Below, piece after piece: positions 1 through 8,498 of a DNA stretch of 64,000 nt. The stretch is taken from positions 20,136 through 84,135 of the forward strand of contig JAEUJY010000001.1 of the NCBI GenBank assembly GCA_016794525.1, given 5' to 3'. Position 1 is the first letter of the stretch, and each line of letters opens with the position of its first letter. Made by a program: the position numbers and the translations under genes. Below the pieces are notes generated by a model. The model searched no databases, was not told where the DNA came from, and was given only the letters and a program-made list of their open reading frames with translations. Origin of the DNA: Myxococcales bacterium. GTDB lineage: Bacteria > Myxococcota_A > Polyangia > Haliangiales > Haliangiaceae.

Positions 1-173
<173 letters not shown>

Positions 174-209
174 GGGCACGGGCACGGGCACGGGCACGGG
201 CACGGGCGC
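174..209. repeat. GGGCAC tandem hexamers
   Basis: Five exact GGGCAC units (174-203) plus a GGGCGC variant follow directly on the GGAGCC array, so two different hexamer arrays are fused head to tail. Confidence 0.9.
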
Positions 210-342
210 GAGCGGAGTCGGGGCGGCCAAGCGTTCATGGGGGGGTTGTGGCGAGGCGTTCACAGACGTGCGCGGTGGTGGCCGAATCTCGACGGTTGAG
301 CGGCCGCGCGTGCTGGCTTCGGGTTTGCTCAAGGAGTCGGCC

Positions 343-762
343 GTGCTCACCCCCCTCCGCGCTCTCCTCCCCATGGTCCTCCTCGCCGCGGCCTGCGGCA
401 CCTCCACCAAGCACACCATCTTGAACCCGTCGCCGCGGCCGATGACGCCGCGGCCGGCCGAGACGGTCGAGCTGTTCTCGAGCGGCGCGCCGGCGACGCC
501 GCACGTCGACGTGGCGCTGATCGAGGTCGAAGAGTCGTCGAGCTGGAGCCAGGCCGACACGCCCGACATGCTCAAGGCGCTGCGCGCCCGCGGCGCCGCG
601 CTCGGCTGCGACGCGGTGGTCGTCGGCGGCGCCGCGTCCCGCGACACCGGCATCAACGACTGGAGCTCGACCCCCGAGCTCGAGAAGCGCGCGCGCCGCG
701 GCTTCTGGGGCACCTGCATCGTCTACCGGCCCGCTGCGCCCGGCGAGCTGGCGCGGCAGTAG
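343..762 (+). CDS. small lipoprotein, unknown function
   Basis: About 139 residues. The GTG start at 343 is chosen because AAGGAG (331-336) lies 6 bp upstream and because it puts a short lipoprotein signal (hydrophobic run ending AAAC, Cys18) at the N-terminus; the same frame is open further upstream but has no signal there. The mature part contains a stretch of the form [15 protein letters not shown], which recalls small periplasmic proteins with an alpha/beta fold (RcsF/DUF4156 style), but that is only a resemblance. It converges on dnaB with 27 bp between the stops. Function unknown; envelope location fairly sure. Confidence 0.7.
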   Translation: MLTPLRALLPMVLLAAACGTSTKHTILNPSPRPMTPRPAETVELFSSGAPATPHVDVALIEVEESSSWSQADTPDMLKALRARGAALGCDAVVVGGAASRDTGINDWSSTPELEKRARRGFWGTCIVYRPAAPGELARQ

Positions 763-789
763 GCGGGCGCCGCCGGCGCGCGCCGCGGC

Positions 790-2256
790 TCAGCCGTTCG
801 GGTCGCTGCGCTGCGACAGGTTCTCGAACCGCGTGAACCGCCCCTCGAAGTGGGTCTCGACGGTGCCGATCGCGCCGTGGCGGTTCTTGCCGATGATCAC
901 CTCGGCGATGTTCGGGTTCTCGCTGTCCTTGTTGTAGACGACGTCCCGGTAGATGAAGAGGATGACGTCGGCGTCCTGCTCGATGGCGCCCGACTCACGC
1001 AGGTCGGACAGCTGCGGTCGCTTGTCGGTGCGCGACTCGAGCGAGCGGTTGAGCTGCGACAGCGCCATCACCGGGCACTCGAGCTCCTTGGCCAGCGACT
1101 TGAGGCCGCGCGAGATCTCGCTGATCTCCTGCTCGCGGCTGGCCTTCGCCGCCTGGGGCGAGCCGCGCATCAGCTGCAAGTAGTCGACGACGATGAGGCC
1201 GGTCTTCTTGTCGCCGAACAGCTCCTTGTTCGAGCGGAATCGGCGGGCGCGGCTGCGCAGCTCGCGCAGCGACAAGGCCGGCGTGTCGTCGATCAGGATC
1301 GGCGCCTTCGCCAGCGTGTTGGCCGCGTAGGTCAGGTTGGTCATGTCCTGGCGCTGCAGCTGGCCGCGGCGCAGCGCGCTCGAGTCGACCCGGGCCTCCG
1401 AGCACAACAGACGCTCGGCGAGCTGGGTCGACGACATCTCGAGCGAGAACACGATCGCCGGCCAGCCGCCGTTGACCGCGGCGTTCTGCGCCAGCGACAG
1501 CGCGAACGACGTCTTGCCCATCGCGGGGCGGGCCGCGAGGATGATGAGCTCGGTCGGCTGCAGGCCCGCGGTCTTCTGATCGAGATCGGTGAACCCGGTC
1601 GGCACCCCGGTCACGCCGTCGCCGGCCGCGAAGCGCTCGTCGAGCGAGCTGAAGACCTTCTTGATCAGGCCCTTGAGCGGCTCGGGGCCGGCCTTGGCCT
1701 TGCGCTGCGTGACCTCGAAGATCTTGCCCTCGGCCAGGTCGAGGTACTCGCCGACCTCGAGGTCGTCCTCGTAGCCCTTGTCGACCACCTCGCCGGCGGC
1801 CTCGATCACCCGCCGGGTCGAGCGCTTGCCCTCGACGATCTCGGCGTAGTGGATGACGTTGTCGACCGACGGCACCCGCAGCGCCAGCTCGCCCAGGAAC
1901 GCCAGGCCGCCGACCGCGTCGAGCTTGCCCAGGCGCTGCAGCTCGGCCTCGACCGTCACCGGGTCGATCGGCTTGGCCTGGGCCTCGAGGTTGCGCATGG
2001 CCATGAACACGGCCTGGTGCTTCGGGCTGTAGAAGTGCTCGACCTCGAGGGTGTCGAGGTTCGACAGCACCTCGTTGCGCAGGAACACGCCGCCCAGCAC
2101 CGAGGCCTCGGCGTCGAGGTTGTGCGGCAGCACCCGGGCGCCGCGCCGGCCGGCGTGGGGGTCGCTGCGCTCGCCACGGTCGCCACGGTCGCCGCGGTCG
2201 CCGCGGTCGCCGCGGTCGCCGCGGTCGCCGCGATCGGAGTCGTAGGGACCAGCCAT
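790..2256 (-). CDS. dnaB: replicative DNA helicase DnaB
   Basis: 488 residues, normal DnaB length plus a short N-terminal tail. DnaB is the hexameric ATP-driven helicase that unwinds DNA at the replication fork and recruits primase. After the tail, the N-terminal helical domain starts at about residue 40 ([14 protein letters not shown]). The RecA-like motor has Walker [10 protein letters not shown] near residues 243-251, the Walker B region [10 protein letters not shown], and LSQLNRSLE followed by [15 protein letters not shown]. Residues 8-28 are seven Asp-Arg-Gly triplets encoded by a 9-bp tandem repeat, which is unusual for DnaB. The gene is divergent from the kinase at 2349. No intein is present. 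Confidence 0.97.
   Translation of the reverse strand: MAGPYDSDRGDRGDRGDRGDRGDRGDRGERSDPHAGRRGARVLPHNLDAEASVLGGVFLRNEVLSNLDTLEVEHFYSPKHQAVFMAMRNLEAQAKPIDPVTVEAELQRLGKLDAVGGLAFLGELALRVPSVDNVIHYAEIVEGKRSTRRVIEAAGEVVDKGYEDDLEVGEYLDLAEGKIFEVTQRKAKAGPEPLKGLIKKVFSSLDERFAAGDGVTGVPTGFTDLDQKTAGLQPTELIILAARPAMGKTSFALSLAQNAAVNGGWPAIVFSLEMSSTQLAERLLCSEARVDSSALRRGQLQRQDMTNLTYAANTLAKAPILIDDTPALSLRELRSRARRFRSNKELFGDKKTGLIVVDYLQLMRGSPQAAKASREQEISEISRGLKSLAKELECPVMALSQLNRSLESRTDKRPQLSDLRESGAIEQDADVILFIYRDVVYNKDSENPNIAEVIIGKNRHGAIGTVETHFEGRFTRFENLSQRSDPNG
2171..2233 (-). repeat. 9-bp tandem repeat inside dnaB
   Basis: Seven 9-bp units (TCGCCRCGG-type on the plus strand) encode seven Asp-Arg-Gly triplets in the DnaB N-terminal tail. 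Two units differ at one base; the rest are essentially identical, so copy number could vary by slippage. Confidence 0.9.
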
Positions 2257-2332
2257 GGCGCCGAGGCTGTATACACCACCCCGCCGCGGAAAATCTGGGC
2301 CCCGCGCGTACCCGGGCGAGGCAGCGCCTCGC

Positions 2333-2338
2333 TATAGT
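2333..2338 (+). promoter_or_regulatory. -10 element TATAGT, leaderless type
   Basis: TATAGT ends 10 bp before the ATG at 2349, so transcription would begin within a few bases of the start codon. No Shine-Dalgarno sequence lies between. No clear -35 was seen. Confidence 0.55.
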
Positions 2339-2348
2339 CGGCGTTCGC

Positions 2349-3917
2349 ATGGGCACGCCCGCTCCCGGCACCACGCTTGGCGCTTACCGCGTCGACGGCG
2401 TCATCGGCGCCGGCTCGATGGGCGACGTCTTCCGCGGCGTCGACGTCGGCCTGTCGCGCAAGGTCGCGATCAAGATCCTGTCGGAGAAGCACAAGGACTC
2501 CAACGAGCTGCGGGCGCGGTTCACCCGCGAGGGCCGCGCGGTCGCGGCGATCGCCCACCCCAACGTGGTGCAGGTGTTCGCGACCGGCATGTACGAGGAC
2601 CGCCCGTACATCGCGATGGAGCTGCTCGAGGGCACCGACCTGGCCAGCCTGGTCGACGACGACGGCCCGATGACGTCGGTGGTCGCGGCCCGCGCCATCC
2701 TCGACGCGGCGCGCGGGCTCGACGCCGCGGCCAAGGCCGGGCTGATCCACCGCGACGTCAAGCCGTCGAACCTGGTGCGGCTGACCGAGGGCAAGGTCAA
2801 GGTCACCGACTTCGGCCTGGCCAAGCCGGTCGACCCCGGCAGCGAGCCGGCGCTGACCGCGCTCGGCGTCGTCGTCGGCACGCCCGACTACATCGCGCCC
2901 GAGCAGGCGCGCGGCGAGAAGATCGACGAGCGCGTCGACATCTACGCGCTGGGCGGCACGCTGTACTTCCTGGTCACCGGCCTGCCGCCGTTCCGCACCG
3001 GCAACCCCGCCGAGGACAAGTACCTGAAGGTGGTCGCGCGCCACCTGAAGAACCCGCCTCCCGACGCCCGCGAGCGCGCGCCCGGCGTCGACGCCGAGCT
3101 GGCCGATCTGGCCCGGGCGATGATGGCCAAGAAGCCGGCCGAGCGCCCCGACTACCCGACGCTGATCGCGCGGCTCGAGGCGATCATCCAGCGGCTGCAG
3201 GACGGCCGCGCGGTGACGCTGCCGCCGGCCGCGCCCAGCGCGTCGCGCAGCGACACCAAGACCCCGTTCGTCGGCGGCGACGCGCCCCCGGCGTTCACCG
3301 ACGACGTCGGCGCGACCCACGCCGCGATCGTCGCGGTTGGCGCGCAGCGGCTGCCGACCTGGGCGTGGGTGGTCACGGCGCTGGCGGCGATCGTGTTCGT
3401 CGGCGGCCTGGTCCACTTCCTCGGTCGCGGCTCGACGGCGGACGCCGGCGCCAGCGCCGGCACCGGGGCCGCCGTGGTCGACGCCGCCGTGCCGGTGGTG
3501 ATCGACGCGCCGCCGCCGCCGCCGCTGCCGACCGCGCCGGCCGGCATGGTGCTGGTGCTCAAGGCCGATGGCGCGCCGTGGTTCTTCGTCGACGCCCGCC
3601 CGGTCACCGCCGCCGAGTGGGCCAAGGGCTTCCCCAAGCTCAAGGCGCCCAAGGCCGCCGCGCTCGACAAGCCGGTGATCAACGCGCCCTACAACTTCGC
3701 CAAGGCCTACGCCCAGACCGTCGGCAAGCGCCTGCTCACCGACGTCGAGTGGCAGGCCGCGGTCACGACCGCTGGCGTGATCGCCTCGCCATCGCTCTAC
3801 GAGTGGATCGCGCCCGCGTCCGGCAAGCAGGCGCCGGTGCGCGCGCCCGGCAAGCAGGCCATGCGCCCGCTGGCCGGCGGCGCCGACGTCACCGTGCGGC
3901 TCGCCAAGGATCTGTAG
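2349..3917 (+). CDS. Ser/Thr protein kinase with membrane segment and FGE-like C-terminal region
   Basis: 522 residues. Hanks-type kinase at 10-280: glycine loop GAGSMGDV (20-27), ATP lysine K42, catalytic HRD with D136, magnesium-binding DFG at 154-156, APE motif as APEQA (183-187). All key residues are present, so it should be active. A Pro/Ala linker leads to one transmembrane helix (about 337-358), then an Asp/Ala/Pro linker and a C-terminal region of about 120 residues. That region resembles a shortened formylglycine-generating-enzyme (sulfatase-modifying factor) fold: PVTAAEW, then [13 protein letters not shown], then LYEW. It probably serves as an extracytoplasmic sensor or binding domain rather than an enzyme. 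The start follows a TATAGT -10; the gene converges on the CBS gene with 3 bp between stops. Confidence 0.9.
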   Translation: MGTPAPGTTLGAYRVDGVIGAGSMGDVFRGVDVGLSRKVAIKILSEKHKDSNELRARFTREGRAVAAIAHPNVVQVFATGMYEDRPYIAMELLEGTDLASLVDDDGPMTSVVAARAILDAARGLDAAAKAGLIHRDVKPSNLVRLTEGKVKVTDFGLAKPVDPGSEPALTALGVVVGTPDYIAPEQARGEKIDERVDIYALGGTLYFLVTGLPPFRTGNPAEDKYLKVVARHLKNPPPDARERAPGVDAELADLARAMMAKKPAERPDYPTLIARLEAIIQRLQDGRAVTLPPAAPSASRSDTKTPFVGGDAPPAFTDDVGATHAAIVAVGAQRLPTWAWVVTALAAIVFVGGLVHFLGRGSTADAGASAGTGAAVVDAAVPVVIDAPPPPPLPTAPAGMVLVLKADGAPWFFVDARPVTAAEWAKGFPKLKAPKAAALDKPVINAPYNFAKAYAQTVGKRLLTDVEWQAAVTTAGVIASPSLYEWIAPASGKQAPVRAPGKQAMRPLAGGADVTVRLAKDL

Positions 3918-3920
3918 GCG

Positions 3921-4343
3921 TCACGCCTCGGCGTGAGGCGCGTCGACCGGCAGCCCGCTCAGCGCGCGGAACGCCAGGTCGAGGAAGTCGGTCGCGGTGA
4001 CGATGCCGACGGGGAGCTGGGCGTCGTCGACGACCACCAGCGCGCTCACCTTGCGCGCCAGCAGCTGCTCGAGCGCGTCGCGCGCAGGAGTTTCGGGGCG
4101 CACGGTGAGCACCTGCACCGTCATCACCTGCGACACCGGCACCTGACCGCGGTGCGCCCGGTTCATCGAGCGCAGCAGGTCGCGGTCGGACACGATGCCG
4201 CACAGGCGGCCTTTGCCATCGACCACGGGCACATGGCGCACGTCGGCGAGCGCCATCTCCCAATCGACGTTGCTCAGGGTCGCGTCATCCGGGACCGTCA
4301 CGACCCCGGCCGTCATGAGCTCGGACACAGCGAGGGGACGCAT
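3921..4343 (-). CDS. two-CBS-domain protein
   Basis: 140 residues made of two CBS modules (about 7-60 and 72-125): VSELMTAGVVTV followed by RHVPVVDGKGRLCGIVSDRDL, and VSQVMTVQVLTV followed by ALVVVDDAQLPVGIVTATDFL. CBS pairs usually bind adenine nucleotides or S-adenosylmethionine and act as energy sensors. As a stand-alone cytoplasmic protein the partner cannot be read from sequence. The stop codon is the left end of a small inverted repeat (TCACGC-CTCG-GCGTGA, 3921-3936) that may end transcription of the convergent kinase. Confidence 0.92.
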   Translation of the reverse strand: MRPLAVSELMTAGVVTVPDDATLSNVDWEMALADVRHVPVVDGKGRLCGIVSDRDLLRSMNRAHRGQVPVSQVMTVQVLTVRPETPARDALEQLLARKVSALVVVDDAQLPVGIVTATDFLDLAFRALSGLPVDAPHAEA

Positions 4344-4419
4344 GCCCCGGCGAGGTGCATGCCGCGTGCCGCGGGGGAGGGGCGGCGCGGCGCCCGGGAC
4401 ACCGCCGCGGCGCGCCTCC

Positions 4420-5679
4420 TCACAGCCCGGTGACGAGCCACAGCACGAGCAGCGAGACGGCGAGGGTGGGGATGGTCAGCAGCACGCCGACGCGGATGAA
4501 GGTGGTGACCTTCACGTCGACCTGGTGCTTGCGCAGCAGGTCGTACCAGAGGAGCGAGGCGAGCGAGCCGACGGGCAGCAGGCGGGGGCCGAGGTCGCCG
4601 CCGACCAGCGCGGCGAGGGCGCGGGTGTTGCCGGGGTCGGGCGAGCCGTCGAGGGCGAAGGCGTTGAGGACCGACATCGGGTGGTTGTTGAGCGCGGCGG
4701 AGCCCACGGCCGAGGTGACGCCGATGGTGGCGACCGGCGCCGGCGACGAGGCGTAGAGCGAGCGCAGCCAGCCGACGACGCCGACGCGCTCGAGCGCCAT
4801 CGCGAGGATGAACACGCCCATCAGGAACGGGAAGATGGTCCAGGTGACGCCGCCGACCAGCGCGGCGGGGCGGTGGCCGGCGTGCAGGCTGACCGCGACG
4901 CAGACCGCCGCGCCGGCGGCCGCGACCGGCCACAGCGGCAGGTCGAAGTACGCGAAGATCGGGTAGGCGCACAGCGCGGCGACGACGGCGAGCAGCACGA
5001 GCCGCGCCCCGACGCCGAGCGGCTCGGGCGTGGTCGGCCAGGCGCCGAGCGCCGGCGAGGCGTCGGCGAGCACGTCGCGGAAGATCCACGCGAGCACCGC
5101 GTACGCGACGAGCCAGCCGGCGATCGCGACCGGGATCATCGCCACCGCGTAGGCGTTGAAGCCGATGCCGGCGTGGTCGCAGAAGATGAGGTTCATCGGG
5201 TTGGAGATGACCAGCGGCGCGACGCCGGCGGCGGTGAAGACCGCGACCGCGAACGGCACGAGGAACTTGGGGTGGCGGCGCGGATAGACCGTCCGCAACA
5301 GCAGGATCACCGTCGGCGTCATCAGCAGGATGGCGGCGTCGTTCGACAGCGCGGCCGCGACCAGCGCCGACAGCGCGAAGGTGACGCGGAAGGCGTGCTT
5401 CACCGGCCCGCGCGTGCGCGGCTCGATGATCGCGGCCAGGCGCGCCAAGAGGCCCAGGCGCTCGGCCGCCGAGGTCATCGTCATCACCGCGGCGAGCGTG
5501 ACGTACGCGCGCCACTGCGCCGCGGCGGCGACGCGGAAGTCGGACAGCGCGACCGCGCCGCCGAGCGCGGCGACCGCCACCGCCAGCGAGGCCCCGACCG
5601 TCGGGCCGAGGCCGTGGGGCCGCCAGGCCACGGCGCCGATCAGCACCGCGAGCCCGACGAACACGACGACGGTCGACAC
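4420..5679 (-). CDS. ArsB/ion-transporter superfamily membrane permease
   Basis: 419 residues, highly hydrophobic, about 10-12 membrane helices. Family marks of the ArsB/NhaD ion-transporter superfamily are visible: LSNDAAILLMTPTVILLLR (first half), VISNPMNLIF, then LNNHPMSVLNA and GGDLGPRLLPVGSLASLLW in the second half. The last is close to the ArsB signature (G-D-x-GPK-x-x-P-x-GSLATLLW). ArsB exports arsenite, alone or with the ArsA ATPase. No arsR, arsC or arsA lies nearby, so the substrate is uncertain and arsenite is only the best guess. The GTG start is supported by TATCAT 8 bp upstream. Confidence 0.85.
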   Translation of the reverse strand: MSTVVVFVGLAVLIGAVAWRPHGLGPTVGASLAVAVAALGGAVALSDFRVAAAAQWRAYVTLAAVMTMTSAAERLGLLARLAAIIEPRTRGPVKHAFRVTFALSALVAAALSNDAAILLMTPTVILLLRTVYPRRHPKFLVPFAVAVFTAAGVAPLVISNPMNLIFCDHAGIGFNAYAVAMIPVAIAGWLVAYAVLAWIFRDVLADASPALGAWPTTPEPLGVGARLVLLAVVAALCAYPIFAYFDLPLWPVAAAGAAVCVAVSLHAGHRPAALVGGVTWTIFPFLMGVFILAMALERVGVVGWLRSLYASSPAPVATIGVTSAVGSAALNNHPMSVLNAFALDGSPDPGNTRALAALVGGDLGPRLLPVGSLASLLWYDLLRKHQVDVKVTTFIRVGVLLTIPTLAVSLLVLWLVTGL

Positions 5680-5687
5680 GTCCGGCG

Positions 5688-5693
5688 ATGATA
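5688..5693 (-). promoter_or_regulatory. -10 element TATCAT, leaderless type
   Basis: Read on the minus strand, TATCAT ends 8 bp before the GTG at 5679 of the ArsB-like permease. Confidence 0.45.
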
Positions 5694-5827
5694 GCCCAGC
5701 GGCGCCGACGGCCGGCGTCGCCCGGCACCTTGGTTCGGGCCCGCGACCGCCGCCGTGCGGCGAGACGGGCGCAGCGCGGTGATCGGTTGCGAGCGGTGCG
5801 CCGGCGCGGGGCGGCCGGCGGTGTGGC

Positions 5828-5833
5828 TAGCAT
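5828..5833 (+). promoter_or_regulatory. -10 element TAGCAT, leaderless type
   Basis: TAGCAT ends 6 bp before the ATG at 5840, with no Shine-Dalgarno sequence between. Confidence 0.5.
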
Positions 5834-5839
5834 CGGCCC

Positions 5840-6427
5840 ATGCACGCCCGGCTGGTCGCGACGCTCGTGGTGATCGGCACCCTCGCGGCCAGCGGGGCGG
5901 CGCGCGCCGACGACGAGCCGGCGGTCGCGCCAGACCAGGCCCAGGCGATCGGGCTGGCGGCGACCGCCGCCGGGCTCATGAGCGGCGCGTACCTGTGGCA
6001 GACCGCGGACGGCCTGCCGGCCGACGACGGCCGCGACGAGCGCCGGATGCTGGCGGCCGGCGTCGCCACGCTGACGCTCGGCGTCGGGCCGATGGCCGGG
6101 CTGTGGGCCGGCGGCGCCCGGCGGCGCGCGGTGCTGGGCGGCGCGACGCGCCCGGCGATGATCGTCGTCGGCGGGCTCGGCGCGGTGACCGGCGCGCTGG
6201 TGCTGGGGTTCGGCTGCGGGGAGACCCGCGACTGCCGCGGCGCGCAGGTCGCCGGTGGCGCGCTGATCGGCGCCGGCGCGCTGCTGGGCGCGGGCGCGGT
6301 GGCGTGGGCGGCGTGGGACCTGCTGGCGACGCCGGCGCTGGTGGCGCGGCGCCGCGGCGCGCGGATCGGCGTCGCGCCGGTGATCGGCGGCGATCGCGTC
6401 GGGCTGGCGGTGACCGTCGTCCGGTAG
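5840..6427 (+). CDS. hypothetical membrane protein with signal peptide
   Basis: 195 residues, not recognised. An N-terminal signal peptide ends near ARADDEP (cleavage about residue 23). The rest alternates Gly/Ala-rich hydrophobic stretches (about 35-48, 72-90, 105-123, 134-160) with short charged segments, as in small outer- or inner-membrane proteins annotated only as hypothetical in myxobacteria. Two cysteines (FGCGETRDCRG) could form a disulfide, which fits an exported location. It converges on the next gene with 15 bp between stops. Confidence 0.7.
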   Translation: MHARLVATLVVIGTLAASGAARADDEPAVAPDQAQAIGLAATAAGLMSGAYLWQTADGLPADDGRDERRMLAAGVATLTLGVGPMAGLWAGGARRRAVLGGATRPAMIVVGGLGAVTGALVLGFGCGETRDCRGAQVAGGALIGAGALLGAGAVAWAAWDLLATPALVARRRGARIGVAPVIGGDRVGLAVTVVR

Positions 6428-6442
6428 CCAGCCGCGCGCGGA

Positions 6443-6949
6443 TCACAGATCGATGCGGTGCAGGGCGAACGGATCGTCCGGCGCGGCGGGTGGCCCGGCG
6501 ATGGTCGCGCGGTCCTCGCGGTAGCCGCCGCCGGGGTCGGGGGCGGTCGGGCGCGCGGCGAGGCGCGCGGCGGTCCGCGGGCCGACGATGCCGTCGACGG
6601 GCAGGCCGGCCTTGGCCTGGGCGCGGGCGACGTCCTCGGCGAACGTCTCGCTGTCGAGCGCCGCGCGGCTGAAGCGGCGCGGATCGAAGCCGAGCTGGCG
6701 CTGCCAGCGCGGGTTGCGGACCCGCGCCCGCGCCAGCTGGTCGTCGGTGAGCGGGCCGCGGTGCGGGCGATCGATCGTCGCGCGGTCCTCGCGGTACTCG
6801 CCGGCGACGTCGAACGTCACGACGTCGCGCTCGCGGCCGCGCAGGCTGCGCGGCGGCAGGCCCTGGGTCAGCGTGCGCTTGCCGGGCGCCAGCGCGCCGA
6901 CGTGGTCGGGCGCGTCGGGGTGCGGGACCATCCGATCGAGGTCGTGCAT
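6443..6949 (-). CDS. peptidoglycan-binding-like protein with APGKRTLTQGL motif
   Basis: 168 residues from the ATG at 6949; the frame is open to 7033, but translation from there would cross the upstream box. Visible parts: N-terminal motif APGKRTLTQGLPPR (21-34), then EYREDRATI (51-59), then a region ending QAKAGLPVDGIVGPRTAARL (111-130) that matches the peptidoglycan-binding-1 repeat (PF01471 type), then a second GYREDRATI (142-150). There is no signal peptide, so a classical export route is not evident. From memory, a short PGKRTLT-type motif occurs near the N-terminus of proteins associated with contractile injection systems (DUF4157 types) in myxobacteria; this is a weak link. No Shine-Dalgarno sequence is present. 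An unusual palindromic box lies 76 bp upstream. Confidence 0.7.
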   Translation of the reverse strand: MHDLDRMVPHPDAPDHVGALAPGKRTLTQGLPPRSLRGRERDVVTFDVAGEYREDRATIDRPHRGPLTDDQLARARVRNPRWQRQLGFDPRRFSRAALDSETFAEDVARAQAKAGLPVDGIVGPRTAARLAARPTAPDPGGGYREDRATIAGPPAAPDDPFALHRIDL

Positions 6950-7024
6950 GCGGCGGGGAGGAGCACGCCGCGTGCCGGGCCCGCGCGCGGTGGGTTTGCG
7001 TAGTTGCGCCCCGCGTCCGCCCGG

Positions 7025-7047
7025 TGTGTACACAGGTTGTGCAACCT
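7025..7047 (-). promoter_or_regulatory. palindromic box shared with 11948-11967
   Basis: Read on the minus strand the core is TGCACAACCTGTGTACACA. It contains the perfect palindrome TGTGTACACA (7025-7034) beside the inverted repeat AGGTTG-TG-CAACCT (7034-7047). A copy identical in 18 of 19 bases lies upstream of the gene starting at 11852. The box is intergenic and 76 bp before the ATG at 6949, so it is a likely operator or activator site. Confidence 0.65.
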
Positions 7048-7091
7048 GCGCCTCGGCGGCGCGGGCGATGTCGGCGCCGTCGACGATTTGC

Positions 7092-7097
7092 TACCCT
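7092..7097 (+). promoter_or_regulatory. -10 element TACCCT, leaderless type
   Basis: TACCCT ends 6 bp before the GTG at 7104, which helps fix the start of the sigma54 activator. Confidence 0.45.
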
Positions 7098-7103
7098 GGG
7101 CGG

Positions 7104-8495
7104 GTGACCGCGACCGTCCCCGAGGGCGAGCGGGCGAGCGCCGGGCCCGCCGACTTCCTGCTGATCGCGGGGCGCGGCACGCTCGCGACGCACGCGCTGG
7201 GGCGCGCCGAGCTGCTGATCGGCCGCGATCCCGCGTGTGACGTCGTGATCGACGACCCCGGGCTGTCGCGGCGCCACGCGGTGCTGCGGCGAGGGCCGCC
7301 GCTGACCATCCAGGACCTCGGGTCGACCAACGGCGTCCGCGTCGGCGAGCAGGTGGTGCGCGGCGGCGCGCCGATCGCGCTGGCGCCCGGCGCGAGCTTC
7401 CACCTCGGACCGTTCGCGTGCATGGTGACCGCCGGCGGCGCGGCCGCGCCGTCGTCGGGGCGGTCCGGGGTCGAGCGCCTGCGGATCGACGACCCCACGG
7501 TCGACGGCCTGCCGCCGTTCGTGCGCGACGTCGCCGCCACCCGCACCAGCGTGCTGATCCTCGGCGAGACCGGCGTCGGCAAGGACGTGCTGGCCGAGTC
7601 GCTGCACGCGCTGTCGCGGCGCACCGGGGCGATGGCCCGGATCAACTGCGCGGCGCTGGCCGAGCCGTTGATCGAGAGCGAGCTGTTCGGCCACGAGCGC
7701 GGCGCGTTCACCGGGGCCGCCGCCACCAAGATCGGGCTGCTCGAGTCGGCCGAGGGCGGCACGGTGTTCCTCGACGAGATCGGCGAGCTGCCGATCGGCA
7801 CCCAGGCCAAGCTGTTGCGCGCGATCGAGGCGCGCGAGGTGGTGCGGCTGGGCGCGACCCGGGCGATCAAGATCGACGTGCGCTTCGTCGCCGCGACCAA
7901 CCGCGACCTGCCGGCGGAGATCGCGGCGCGCCGGTTCCGCCAGGACCTGTACTACCGCCTCGACGGGATCACGCTGGTGATCCCGCCGCTGCGCGAGCGC
8001 CGGGCCCGCATCGTCCCGCTGGCCACGCGGTTCCTGGCCGAGGCCTGCGCGCAGCTGGGCCGGCCGCCGCTGGCGCTGGCGCTGGAGCTGGCCGCCGCGC
8101 TCGAGGCCCACCCGTGGCCCGGCAACACCCGCGAGCTGAAGGCGGTCATCGAGCGCGGGGTGCTGCTGGCGCGCGGCGGAGAGCTCGGCGTCCGCCACCT
8201 GGCGATCGCACCGATGGCGACGACGGCGCCGGTCGCCGTGGTCGCGCCGGCCGTGGTCGCGACGGCCGCCGTGGCGCCGGCCGTCGTGGCGGCGGCCCGC
8301 GGTGACGCCGTCGACGCCGCGGCGGCATTCCTGGCGGCGCTGTCACCCGCCGAGCGCGACGAGCGGCAGCGGGTGATCGACGCGCTCGCGCGGTGCGGCG
8401 GCAACCAGAGCCGCGCCGCGCAGCTGCTCGGCGTGTCGCGCAGCACGCTGGTCAACCGCATCAAGCAGTACCGGATCGCGCGACCGCACGGCTGA
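7104..8495 (+). CDS. FHA-domain sigma54-dependent transcriptional activator
   Basis: 463 residues from GTG 7104; the longer open frame upstream lacks a start signal. Order: FHA domain (about 35-105; IGRDPACDVVI, LSRRHA, GSTNGVRV), which binds phosphothreonine; sigma54-interaction AAA+ domain (about 125-355) with Walker A GETGVGKD (154-161), the sigma54-contacting GAFTGA loop (200-205) and Walker B VFLDEIGE (221-228); Ala/Val-rich linker; Fis-type helix-turn-helix at the C-terminus (NQSRAAQLLGVSRSTLVNRI). FHA input suggests that phosphorylation by a Ser/Thr kinase controls it, and the convergent kinase next door is a natural candidate. Targets would carry -24/-12 promoters; one good candidate is at 47155-47170. 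Confidence 0.93.
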   Translation: MTATVPEGERASAGPADFLLIAGRGTLATHALGRAELLIGRDPACDVVIDDPGLSRRHAVLRRGPPLTIQDLGSTNGVRVGEQVVRGGAPIALAPGASFHLGPFACMVTAGGAAAPSSGRSGVERLRIDDPTVDGLPPFVRDVAATRTSVLILGETGVGKDVLAESLHALSRRTGAMARINCAALAEPLIESELFGHERGAFTGAAATKIGLLESAEGGTVFLDEIGELPIGTQAKLLRAIEAREVVRLGATRAIKIDVRFVAATNRDLPAEIAARRFRQDLYYRLDGITLVIPPLRERRARIVPLATRFLAEACAQLGRPPLALALELAAALEAHPWPGNTRELKAVIERGVLLARGGELGVRHLAIAPMATTAPVAVVAPAVVATAAVAPAVVAAARGDAVDAAAAFLAALSPAERDERQRVIDALARCGGNQSRAAQLLGVSRSTLVNRIKQYRIARPHG

Positions 8496-8498
8496 CCG

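Noticed and set aside
2266..2277. GTATAC-type sequence between dnaB and the kinase as a third copy of the TGTGTACACA box
   Set aside because: Only a central TATACA part matches and the TTGTGCA half is missing.
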